Both the position numbers and the translations under genes were made by a program. Below are positions 23,571 to 33,676 of a stretch of DNA of 64,000 nt, piece after piece. The stretch is taken from contig CM021312.1 of assembly GCA_010645155.1 (NCBI GenBank), forward strand, positions 904,935 to 968,934. Direction: 5' to 3'. Every line of letters begins with the position of its first letter. Positions within the stretch are counted from its first letter, which is position 1. Below the pieces are notes generated by a model that did not search any database, was not told where the DNA came from, and worked only from the letters and a program-made list of their open reading frames with translations. Source of the DNA: Tigriopus japonicus. Taxonomy: Eukaryota > Arthropoda > Copepoda > Harpacticoida > Harpacticidae.

Positions 23571-25745
23571 ATGGATATGGTGGAACAAGTGAATGGCCAC
23601 GGAACTCGTGACTTAGTGCCTGTCCCAAACGATGAGAATCAAACCACCGGCAAACGACCAATGAACGCCTTCTTGCTCTTTTGTAAACGGCACCGAGGTC
23701 TTGTAAAGGAGCGCTACCCGAATTTGGAGAACAGAAACATCACCAAAATCCTCGGCGAATGGTGGCAGAGCAGTAGTGATCAGGAAAAGGCCAGTTTCAA
23801 CAGCCTTGCCACAGAATTCAAAGAACATGTTTTGCGCGAACAGCCCAACTTTCGGTGGAGAAAGCAGCCGTCTTCAGCCAATGCAAGCCACTCTTCTATT
23901 TCAAATTCATTAGCCGCAATGACATCTGTGAACAACCATAGTAGTCGAGACTCCTTTAGTAGCTCCTCATCCCACAACAACCCCAGTCAATTGAGTCCGG
24001 TGGAATTGAGCAGTGGACCAAGTCCGAGCCACGGTGGGAGTGGAAGTAGTAGCCCTGAGCCCTCACCTCCAAGCAATGACAGTAGCACGGGCTCTGCCCC
24101 CAAGCATTTCAAGAAGAGATTTCTCCAGGCTGCCACTGAACAACAAGCCAAGTTGAACTCTGAGGATTCGGCTTCCGGACCCGTGTCTCCAGATGCAGAG
24201 CATGCTTGTAAAGCTCTCTTGCAGTTGGCGGGCGTCCGAGAAGCCAGTCCCAATGGCAGTCAATCCGGATCGCGGTCAGGCACCAGTAGCCCACCGAGTG
24301 ATTCTGGGAGTGGCCAGGGAAGGGGAGATAGTGGAAATCGCTCTGCTAATGGCGGTAGCAAAACTGAAGAGTTCAAAATCTTGCGAGACGCAGTGTGGAG
24401 TAGAGTGGCCAAGACGCTCTTAAAACAAGAAGCCGAAAAAGGCAACCAATCCCATGGGGACTCTGATGATGCACCTCTGAATCTCTCAAGTCAGTGTACC
24501 ATTCGAGGTCAACAGATCATCGAGCATATCATCGAGAACATCCTAGACAAGCCCCTGGCTGATGGCGAAAGAGCTGCTGATACTAGCGGTGTTTCATTCA
24601 ATAATAACACTTCTCGGACAAATGGAGATGGGCTGGCCTCCTCCAACCAACATCACGAAACTGCTGAAGAGATCAAGGAGAGAATATACATGGGTCTAAA
24701 GCAGGATTTCCAGAATCGAGGTCCAGGAGCTAAGGATGACAAGAAAGATATGACAGCTCTTTGGAATCTCCTCCCGCACAAGATGGTCAATCAGAAAAGT
24801 CAGAAAACATCCACTGCCAACCCCAAACTCACTACCCCAACTACCCGTTCCCCTTCGCCGTCTGTAACGAACACTACCAAGCCTACATCTGCCGTAACCC
24901 GAAATGACCTTGCCACAAACTCTTCGTCTGGCCTAGACATTAAGAGTCTTTTGGCGCACTCACCTGCTCCTCAATCTCCCAGAGCAAAGGCCAATGGGAG
25001 TAATCAGCTTCGAACTTCCCCACCTCCTGTGTCCGTGACATTGATCACCACAGAATCACGTTCCAATGGAGAAACAACCAATCGACCATTGAATTTATCC
25101 ACGACGCCTCCTCAAACCCCGTCTGTTAGTGTCACCCCCATGTCTGTTGAAGTTAACAATTATGCCCAACAGGACAAGACCTCGAACGTTAAAGCCCTAA
25201 AGCGTGCTCACGAGGACGATGAAGAGGACCGTCGGCGAAGCTCAAGATCTTGCAAAGGCAAACGCTACCAGGAATTGCGAGACGAGGGTCACCTGGGTCG
25301 AAAAGGAAGAAAAACTCATCGCAGTGGAGATGATCATTCTTCTCATGCGGACGAGGGAGGGATTACTTCCTTAAATAAGAGCGAAAGCTCGTCGTCGGAA
25401 ATCGCTTCTCCAATCCCTCTAAATTCAAAGGATACTCAACGGCCACTTCGTCCCAGTGGTCAGTCTTTCGATGTGATGGCCAAATTGAACGCCATCCCTG
25501 CCCTTAGTCTCGAGGTTTATCAACAGAGGGTCAAGGCCAAGTCAGCGCCCGTTTCCGGTGCCACTTCTAACGGCCCAGATCATCCTCAAAGACGAAGTGG
25601 AAATCTCAGATCCATGGCTAGTGATCATCAGAACACACCTGGGGCGCAGTCTAACTTCATTGAATCTCCTGGATCCAGGAGAAAAGGTCGTCGATCTGCC
25701 CCGGCCAAAGAAGACACGCCAGAAGAAATGGCGGTTTCGTCTTAG
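23571..25745 (+). CDS. BBX: HMG-box transcription factor, BBX (bobby sox) homologue
   Basis: 724-residue ORF in one exon. The HMG box occupies about residues 28-97: GKRPMNAFLLFCKRHRGLVK, then ERYPNLENRNITKILGEWWQ and the helix-3 region ending near NFRWRK. The FLLFCKRHR signature and the placement of the box close to the N-terminus fit BBX better than SOX or TCF. The remainder is long, Ser/Asn/Pro-rich and probably disordered. It carries two PLNLS motifs (APLNLSSQ and RPLNLSTT), which resemble CtBP co-repressor docking sites, a short helical stretch (ILRDAVWSRVAKTLLKQEAE) and basic runs such as RRSSRSCKGKR. A nuclear DNA-binding regulator, possibly a repressor, is likely. The ATGs at 23571 and 23577 are both near the 5' end; the frame is open back to 23520. 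Confidence 0.82.
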   Translation: MDMVEQVNGHGTRDLVPVPNDENQTTGKRPMNAFLLFCKRHRGLVKERYPNLENRNITKILGEWWQSSSDQEKASFNSLATEFKEHVLREQPNFRWRKQPSSANASHSSISNSLAAMTSVNNHSSRDSFSSSSSHNNPSQLSPVELSSGPSPSHGGSGSSSPEPSPPSNDSSTGSAPKHFKKRFLQAATEQQAKLNSEDSASGPVSPDAEHACKALLQLAGVREASPNGSQSGSRSGTSSPPSDSGSGQGRGDSGNRSANGGSKTEEFKILRDAVWSRVAKTLLKQEAEKGNQSHGDSDDAPLNLSSQCTIRGQQIIEHIIENILDKPLADGERAADTSGVSFNNNTSRTNGDGLASSNQHHETAEEIKERIYMGLKQDFQNRGPGAKDDKKDMTALWNLLPHKMVNQKSQKTSTANPKLTTPTTRSPSPSVTNTTKPTSAVTRNDLATNSSSGLDIKSLLAHSPAPQSPRAKANGSNQLRTSPPPVSVTLITTESRSNGETTNRPLNLSTTPPQTPSVSVTPMSVEVNNYAQQDKTSNVKALKRAHEDDEEDRRRSSRSCKGKRYQELRDEGHLGRKGRKTHRSGDDHSSHADEGGITSLNKSESSSSEIASPIPLNSKDTQRPLRPSGQSFDVMAKLNAIPALSLEVYQQRVKAKSAPVSGATSNGPDHPQRRSGNLRSMASDHQNTPGAQSNFIESPGSRRKGRRSAPAKEDTPEEMAVSS

Positions 25746-26943
25746 TTTAAATTTGAAGAGAAACGAAAACTTAGACGCCCAAATTCCGAACAAAGCCAAC
25801 CGAATGTGATCACTATCCTTCAGTGAAAGTTTGTGGGATATTCGTCAACCAAAAGTTGACTTCGTTTCAACACGTGCAAATCTCTATGCACCAATGTGGG
25901 ATCTAAAAAAGTGAATGAAAACGTCATCCTCTGATCTATTTTGTCCACCAGAATCCTTGCCAATTCCGAAGGGACACAACTCGTTCATCTCTTAGCTGTT
26001 CATTTTCAACTGCCGAGTTTCTAGACTTCGTTCAGAGACTATTTGTCGACCACCACCTTTCTCTCAAAACAATAGACAAGCAAGATGGAAGTCATCTGCA
26101 AAACAGACTTCCTTATTCCAACAACACAGCCTCTCCGCAACACACATCCTAAATTTAAAAAGCTAACAGGCTCAATTGCTTTTGTGGATACTTTGATACA
26201 GACTTTTGTTTGCATCAATTTTGTATGCAACTGCTATCTTTATAACAATTGCGCCTGGTCTCCATTTCGTGTAATTGTCTCTCTTTCTCCCCCTTCCGTC
26301 ATAAAAAGTCCGCTCCTTTTTGGTTCAAAACATTTTGGGTTTCTAAATCCACGTCTTGTTTTTAAGTTATAGGCCAATTGATGATAGTTGTTCAACGTAA
26401 ATAGACGATTGTCCCTTGACCTAGAGTTCAATTGATCAAACCCAACTATCTCACGATACAAAAACACTAACAATGTCGATAAAAGTGTAACAAATTCTGA
26501 TTCAATTCCCTCAATCTGGAAAATGACTTAATAGCCCAATTAGAGCGTGTTATCCCAGGAAAGAAAAGGCTCTTTCGGTGTCACTCGCCATCTATTGATC
26601 GATTTGTCTCAAAAGTGAATGCAAAAATTAGGAAAATTTTGAAGTTTCCAACGACTTCGACCACCTCCCTCCCTACCATTTCTTGTGCTATTGTGGTGGT
26701 ATTGTTAGCCTGGGGTTCGATACCCCTTTGGGGTATGAAGTATTTATGAATTCTTCAACCAATGATGCGATGATAATTATCACTATTATTCTATTTCACT
26801 TCTCCACCGCTCCTATCTCTTTCGCCACTTCTTCAGTCTGAACATTGACGACTAAGAGTGGTACATGGGAAATCAATCGCAGTTTAGAAGAGATTTGTAA
26901 CTGAACAAAAATGATTAATTTCATTTTACGCCAAATAAACGTG
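25746..26943. other. Convergent intergenic region (3' UTRs), possible SINE head
   Basis: Sits between the BBX stop and the stop of the minus-strand TPR gene. At about 26690-26750 there is a tRNA-like phrase, 'ggtggtattgttagcctgg', followed by GGTTCGATACCCC, a good Pol III B box. It probably represents a tRNA-derived SINE head rather than a folded tRNA. No other feature was found. Confidence 0.4.
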
Positions 26944-29155
26944 TTACTCGCGAAACGTGTCCATTGTTCGGATCATTTCTCTGCGATCGTTCTCCGGTAA
27001 ATAGGCTGTCAACGCATACGCCAGGTTTCTGCAGAAAGCCTCTGAAAATAATTTAGGTTGTTCTTGCCCCATTTGAAACAGGACTAACACTTGTACTTTG
27101 ATTTGACTTACCCAGATTGGATTGGTTATTGCCGTAAAATTTGACGGCCAAATTCCATAAGCTTTTGGCCAAAACAACCAAACACTTCAAATCTTCTGCC
27201 GATAAGTTAGTAGCTCTCAAATACTCTTCAATAAGCTCTTGGGCTTCTTGTAACAGTTCAACTTTCTCGATGAAGAGTGACGTCGTCAGGAGCTTCGAAA
27301 AAAGTGCTAAAATCTCGTGATTGGGATGGTTGGGAGCCCTTGAAAAGCACATAATCAAACCCTGCAAGGCTTTAACCTCCAATAGCCCCAAGGTAGGTCC
27401 ACAATTTCGTGGATATTTTTTCAACACGCCGTAGATCAAGGCAAAAGTTTTGCCACTTTCATCCTCCTCGTCAATGATTTTCTCGATGATCTTTGAAGCA
27501 AGACTGATATCTTCAAATAGCAAGGCCAACTTGAACTCGTAAACTTTGAAAAGCCGCTGCTTCTTCCGATCTAAATTGAGGAAAGCCGATTGATTATTCA
27601 TCCTTTCGAAGTCATTCAAGAGTCTGGATTTATCCACGTAGTCTACTTGGTTCTCCACAATTTCTATTTGAGTGGCCATGGCCAAGATTTGGCAATTTAT
27701 CTGGCTTTTAAAATCTTTCTGGACTTCAAACATGTTGGACGCCACATGCAGTGATTGTAACCGTAGATGCGAATGGGATTTGCACTCTAATGAAACATTC
27801 CACAATACTTTTGAGAACCAAGGTAACAAGTCTCTTTGATGGATCAATTGGTTTTGGTAAGAATCGACCGTAGCGACTATATTCTGTATGAGCTCTGAAT
27901 TCTCGGATCCTCTTAATCGCATCCCCATCTCCATGTGCATTTGAATCATCCATTGCACAATGATTGTCTGGGTTCTTGGGTTCTCAATTTGCTTGCACAA
28001 TTTCTTCAACATGTTGGTTAAATTAATTGCATTTTTGTCATAAGTTTTAGAATCACTCATGACATCAATCAATCCTTTCAAACCTATCAAAAGATCTAAA
28101 TGGTTTGAGTCATGATCAAGAGCTTTCTTAAGCTCTTTATAAACGCTGGATTCGTTCTTTTCAGCCAACGCCACGTGCAGCATAATCTTCCTCGAGATGG
28201 GGGACTCAGATGCCAAAGGGAAGGTCCTCATCAAGTCCTTGACACGGTTTAAGTCATTTAATTTTAAGGCTCCTTTAAGTGCATACTCCACAATCTTTTC
28301 ATAAAGAGCGCAACCTTCAGGCATTAGGCTCACGAAACTAAGACTTTCACAGAATCTATTTAGTTCGTCAAACTGCTCTTCCTTCCACATGGAATGAGCG
28401 ACAAGGAGCCCAAGGTTAAGGAATGGTTTTCGGAACTTGTTTAAACAAACCTTGTTCTGGATGGCATGAACAACGATTTCGTAGGCTGTGTCCCAATCTT
28501 TCATCTCCTCTGTTACAGCCATTAGTATAACGTGAATTTTCTCATTTTGAGGCCAACGAGTTAAAGCCAACCGACAAACCAAAGAAAAGAGGCTGGGAAA
28601 ATCGGGCAATGAGGACAGTTTTTCTAAAATTCCCTGCCCTACGTCTTCTGGGAGAAGTTCCGAACATTCTTGGAACATTTTCTTTAATATGAAAGGTATC
28701 TTTGTTGGTCGAATTCCGCTGTAAATCTGCAAACGGAGCATCCAAATTTGCTGACCAGTGGATTCCAAAACCGCACTTGCATGTTCTGCCCACTGAAAGT
28801 CGCCCGTTTCAAGATACGATTCTGCCAATCGAATTCCGGTATTCAAAATGAGCTCTGGTTCCTCAGTTTCAAGTGCCAGCCAGAGGGCATGACGAATCCA
28901 AGTGCGTCTGTGATCTGGATTTTCAACTTCCAGTGAGGCATTCCAAGTCAGACTGAAAAGATGGCGACTAATTGCCTGGTTACGGGGCAGGTCCAGGAGT
29001 TGGCCAAGTATGTAGGACGCCTTTGACCACGAGTGCAATGCCGAGGAAGAAGTAATGGATCGAGCCCTCCGCAACTCGGTGGCCAGTCCTTCGTAGAGTC
29101 CTTGGAAATGACGTTTCCATCTGTGGTTGAGGATCTCTACGTTGGATTTGAACAT
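26944..29155 (-). CDS. TPR-rich protein resembling Zip4/Spo22/TEX11 meiosis proteins
   Basis: Two exons on the minus strand, 29155-27112 and 27041-26944, joined by a 70-nt GT-AG intron (CTGG|GTAAGT; TTATTTTCAG|AGGC). The product is about 713 residues, almost all helical with TPR-like periodicity. The ATG at 29155 (MFKSNVEILNHRW) is the first in frame; upstream only a GTG is available, so an additional 5' exon cannot be excluded. The C-terminal region (KCLVVLAKSLWNLAVKFYG, then EAFCRNLAYALTAYLP after splicing) resembles the Spo22/Zip4-like repeat family, which in animals includes TEX11, a regulator of meiotic crossover and synapsis. The assignment rests on overall pattern rather than a diagnostic motif; TEX11 is longer (about 940 residues). 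It could be another TPR scaffold. Confidence 0.55.
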
Positions 29156-30402
29156 GATCGAATTGAAGGCAAAGTTGCACACCTGGCGGTTTCACAGAAT
29201 CACACTTACATACAGTGTTGCTAGAACATATCGAAATCGAAAATTCCCCAAACAAAACATCCCATGGTTCCCTTTGACTTATTTTTTTTAACTTTGTCAT
29301 AAAAAAGAAAAAAAAAGAAATCAATGTTTTGGTAGGTGCAATAAAACCATGATTTTTTATCAGAACCTAAATTCTCATTTTAAATGGTCTTGGCATTTTT
29401 TTGGAATTCCTTAATGCAAATTTTCAACCGTCATTGCAACCCTACAAATGCCTCAACATTCTCAAAAATGAAACCAATTTCTTTGAAAAAGACTACCTTA
29501 AAATTCGGTGTTGGTTGAATTATTAGTTGGCATTGTGCTACATTTTGGAAAGGTTTATTCCCAATAAAATGAAGTGAGACAATAAAGCAAGTGAAAACAA
29601 AATGAGCTCAGGACAGGTCCGGACATAGTTTATGTCTCAGGACATAGGACAGGCAAAAATAGCATAATAAACTGGCAGAAAGTGCGACTAATATGGTCTA
29701 AAAATGGTTAAAAGTGCATAATGAACTGACATTGCTCCCCTTTTATTTTCTTTGAATGCTAGTTTTTGAGTTCCATTTCCCCAGTGTCCAAATAATACTG
29801 GCAGCATCCTAGGAAATATCAAACAGTGCCCACAATAGTGCTGCCTAAAGGCTTAAAACAATTGATATTGCGCATACTAATTGTTACAATAATACACTTT
29901 GTTGATATTTTAAACCTTAAATTATGATTAATTGTCAAATCTTTGTGAATGTTACAGATGTGAGACCAAAATGGGCACATTTAGAAACCAACAAGGGAAA
30001 AATCGATCCCAAAACCAGAAGCAATTGATGAACTGCAGTACCTAGGATAAAGAACTTATTTTTAGTTTTTGGTTTGTGGGGGAAAAATGGGATATCATAA
30101 ATTGTTTAGAATTGAAATCGCAAAAAACTGGTGGTGCAAAGAGCTTGAAAAAGTACAAATAAATCCATTTTTCAAATTTCTTTCTTTAAGCACTTGTTTA
30201 TCTGGTTTATGTAAACATGGCCTAAACGGATAATCTAGTTCTGTCATATATCTTTCCAGACAAACCACTAAAAGAGGAGAGTATTGACAAAATTTTAAAA
30301 GAAAGCGCACATGTAATCCGTCTAAGATTCTAAAAAGGATGACTAAAAAATGTTGATTTATCAAATCCCATCATGCAAACACAATGAAGCGTGATCCTCG
30401 AT

Positions 30403-30950
30403 TTGTTGTGCCTGAGGTTCTAAAATTGACCACGAGAAGCGCGCCATATTTGGTTGAGAAAAAAGCTAGAGCGTCAGTTTAAATAACTTTTGAAGACCCT
30501 AGTGTTGCAAATCAAGGCGTTGTGTGATTGACGTATTCCACTTGTTTTGAGCCATTTCTGTTGATTTTGAGTCAATTTTGGTGGCATGAGGATCCCAAAT
30601 ACCCTTTAGGTTGAGATAATCTATTCATTTTGACATTTGCGGTTGCACAAATCTTGTGGATTGTGATCTAGAGTCGGTATTCTTGAGGGTGGTCATGACA
30701 CTAAAATATTCCTAATTTTCTAACTGGATTTCAAAAATCCAGGCCCATCTTTGGGTTTGCAATCTCTCTTGCTTTTTGAATTTGCTTTCAATTTTAGTTT
30801 TGCATCAGTTTAAAGTAACAAAACGTCAAACTCAATGAAAGGTTTTTGAAACCCTTTTAGAAAATAGGACTATTAATATGACGTGACCCGCCTGAATAAT
30901 ACCAATATGGTGCGACTCTTGCAGTCCATTTTTGAACCTCAGGCACAACA
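30403..30950. mobile_element. Candidate non-autonomous DNA transposon (inverted-repeat pair)
   Basis: TTGTTGTGCCTGAGGTTC at 30403-30420 recurs inverted as GAACCTCAGGCACAACA at 30934-30950, a perfect 17-bp match with further partial similarity on both sides (GATCC/GGATC). The 500-bp interior has no ORF. No clear target-site duplication was identified, so the exact ends are uncertain. Confidence 0.5.
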
Positions 30951-31299
30951 GATCCGGGATTGTGGCTCTTTACTTCAAAATGTATTTACAAAAAATGTGT
31001 CTGAAATGTTACTATTATATTTAGTCAATTTATTGCAAAAAGTACTTTTGCCTCCATACAAATTAAAACAAAGGAAATTTCCTCGAGGTTCAAGAAGCGG
31101 CCTAGTACAATTAAAATCAATATTTAAAAAAAAATGCTGAAAAGTGCAAATTCCCGCAAATAAACACCAGACGTATCAAAAAATGCATTTTTGATACGTT
31201 TTGTGATTTTTTCCCCCTAATAATTAATCATCACTGCAGACACAATTAATTGAGTTACTCTGCAAATGAGATTTTGTTTTTGTTGGGTAGCCTACAGAG

Positions 31300-31558
31300 C
31301 AGGGGTCGGCAACCGGTGGGCCGCGGCCCAAATGTGGGCCCAAATGTGGGCCCAAATGTGGCCATTGGTGGGCCCAAGCGCCATGGGGAAGTCCAAAATA
31401 GTGGGCCTGCGAGCCATCCGTAGTACTCTGCTCATATGTCCAAAGCTCTTTGATCATTTATTTGTGGGCCCCTGAACCTACCAACATCTGTTGGTGGGCC
31501 CTTAACAACATGTAGTCAAATTGGTGGGCCTTGACCTAAAAACTGTTGCCAACCCCTG
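31300..31558. mobile_element. hAT-family MITE with target-site duplication
   Basis: 259-bp element. Its 5' end CAGGGGTCGGCAACC and 3' end GTTGCCAACCCCTG form terminal inverted repeats with one mismatch, typical of hAT elements. It is flanked by an 8-bp duplication, CTACAGAG (31292-31299) and CTATAGAG (31559-31566), which differ at one base. The interior is a run of 'gtgggccc' repeats with no ORF. A partial copy lies at 47287. Confidence 0.9.
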
Positions 31559-33086
31559 CTATAGAGCATCATAAAGAAAATCAGCATTCCAATCACCTAG
31601 ATGGCTGTTGAATAATTCAACGCACCCTATACACGTCCTTCCTGCTTTTGTCATCTAAATAAACTACTCGCCATCAGAGCAGCCCTTGTTAATGAAGAAA
31701 GGTTGTACTTCAATCTAAGAAAAAAATGTCACTCAGCGGTCTCTTAAGGTAGAAACGATTTCGACGCTTCTGCTAAATCTTTGGGCTGAATTAGAGCGCT
31801 AGGCTGAATATATGATTAGTTTGATTACTCAGAGTGACTTTTGCTTTTCAAACAGGACAATATCGTAAATGACCTCCAAGTGATTCGAAATATGAAGAGA
31901 AAATAATTTTACGATAAAAGCTGCAATTTTGGGAATAAGTTTAAGTTGAGAATAGCTCTGACTAGTGCTCTAGCTCTGACGAGACTTTGCCCCTGTTATA
32001 CCTTCATCTTGTGGCGATTTTTTAAGCTTCTGCTAAACTTCTTAATGCAATCCAATTTTCAAATCAATCAAACTTTAGAATCAAAAGCTCTGGGTTTTTG
32101 ATTCCAAAAAAACGAGTAAAATGAGTAACTCGCACTATTGTGGTGAAAAATATTGCATGAACAAGGCTAGCTCATTGATTGTGTGTAGGCTCATGTACTG
32201 AACTTTGTGAAAAGAGGGAATAGCTTTTCATCGCAATGTTCGATTTAGTTAGAAATTTGAATAGGCACCGGCGATTCATAAGAAACGGAACAACAAACCA
32301 GGGCCATAACTAGGAAATGTTTGATCTCACAAAGATGGACATAGCTCAAAAAGACCCAGCAGATAACAATGGATAAGATATCCGTGATTTTATTCTCTGT
32401 ATTTAGCGTTATTTTCGATTTTAGCCAAACCTTGGGCTGGAGAAAAAAGTTTGAGTCAAGAACACTCTGGTTTCAAAAATGGCCTTTCACGGGAAAAACC
32501 GCCGTCGCTTAAATATTGAGCAAGGGGGAAGGAAATTACATTTTCAAGTCATCGTAATAGTTTTAAAGAACTCAAAGAGCCTTGTCAAAAAAAACCTCAC
32601 AATAAAAGGTAACTGTGTTAGTTATTGGAATTTTTACCGTTTCATTTCTTTGACGTTTGCTTGTTTTCTACTGACATAAAGCAAAGAACATGGTAATACC
32701 ATACCGAGACTCCCAGGAACCGCTTACCCAGTCCGAGACAGAGAGATTGTCCTGTCCTTCAGATTGAACCTGATTTTTCTGGCTTGCCGGATAGTTTCAC
32801 ACAGAGTCATAGAGCTGGCTCTATAAGAAAATAGATGAATGGCTAGCATTTTCTTTAGTGTGTCCGAAAACGCGTATGATTCAAGGAGCACACGCGTGGT
32901 GGTTCAGTAATGGTTCAACAACCATTAGTAATGATCGTTGGTGCATTGACAGTGTCGCATAATCAAACAAATCTTTAATTTGTAAACCGATGAAGCCCAT
33001 GGATTATTTTTGAATCGGTTTTCAATCTGATTTGACTCTGAATGTAGTGTTACACCTATCTGCAGCCAATTTGAACCACAAGAAAC

Positions 33087-33524
33087 ATGTCTCTGAACAC
33101 CTTTTTTGTTTTGGGATTGATCATATGTCTCATTCAAGGTGTGGTGGCTCCATTTCCTAAGTGCGGTCCATTTACCTCGTTCAACAAATTTGTGGAAAGC
33201 CGTCGAATGAAATGGTTATTCTTTGATGTCCCTGGTCATCCTGTACCTCCTTGTCCCTACAAAAATAAAAATGATGCTCCTCTACAAGACCGATTCTTCT
33301 TCGCGAGAGGCCTAAACCATCCTATGTCAGCCCCACGAGAACTTGCGGTGACTTGGCAATTCTTCATGAGAAAAGGATTCAGGAGAATTTTCAATAGAAT
33401 TCGAGGGATGCCTCCCGAGTATTTGTCTTCGCCATCTTACACCCGGAATCATCAAAAAAAGCCCCATTTTAAGCATAGGGCACGCAGAAGTGAAGTGTTC
33501 AAATCACCGCCACCACATACGTAG
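33087..33524 (+). CDS. Small secreted protein, function unknown
   Basis: 145-residue single-exon ORF. It begins with a clear signal peptide (MSLNTFFVLGLIICLIQGVV, cleavage likely near the following APFPKC). The mature part is basic, with Pro- and Arg/Lys-rich segments, two widely spaced Cys residues (in FPKCGPF and PPCPYK), and dibasic sites including HRARRSEVF near the C-terminus that could be furin-type processing sites. A secreted peptide or antimicrobial-like role is conceivable, but no family was recognised. An AATAAA at 33575-33580 follows the stop by 50 bp, supporting a real transcript. The convergent trehalase gene ends 150 bp further on. Confidence 0.6.
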   Translation: MSLNTFFVLGLIICLIQGVVAPFPKCGPFTSFNKFVESRRMKWLFFDVPGHPVPPCPYKNKNDAPLQDRFFFARGLNHPMSAPRELAVTWQFFMRKGFRRIFNRIRGMPPEYLSSPSYTRNHQKKPHFKHRARRSEVFKSPPPHT

Positions 33525-33676
33525 TGTCAAGCACAGTTCGTAAATCAAAACAACGCAAATCAAACTTACAAAGAAATAAACGCAACTCAAATGTGTTCTT
33601 ATAGATCATGGACCTCTTTAATCCTTTAATTCGACCAACAAAGAGGTGAGATCCTCGCGTTGAAGCAACAGAAATT

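Larger units (their letters stand above)
29156..33086. other. Gene-poor AT-rich region with transposon ends
   Basis: 3.9 kb without a supportable gene. It contains a complete hAT MITE (31300-31558) and a 548-bp inverted-repeat pair (30403-30950), each listed separately. The rest is AT-rich unique sequence with no recognised coding content. Confidence 0.55.

Noticed and set aside
26690..26750. Possible tRNA gene (GGTTCGATACCCC)
   Set aside because: Only the B box is convincing; no cloverleaf could be formed. Treated as a SINE head.
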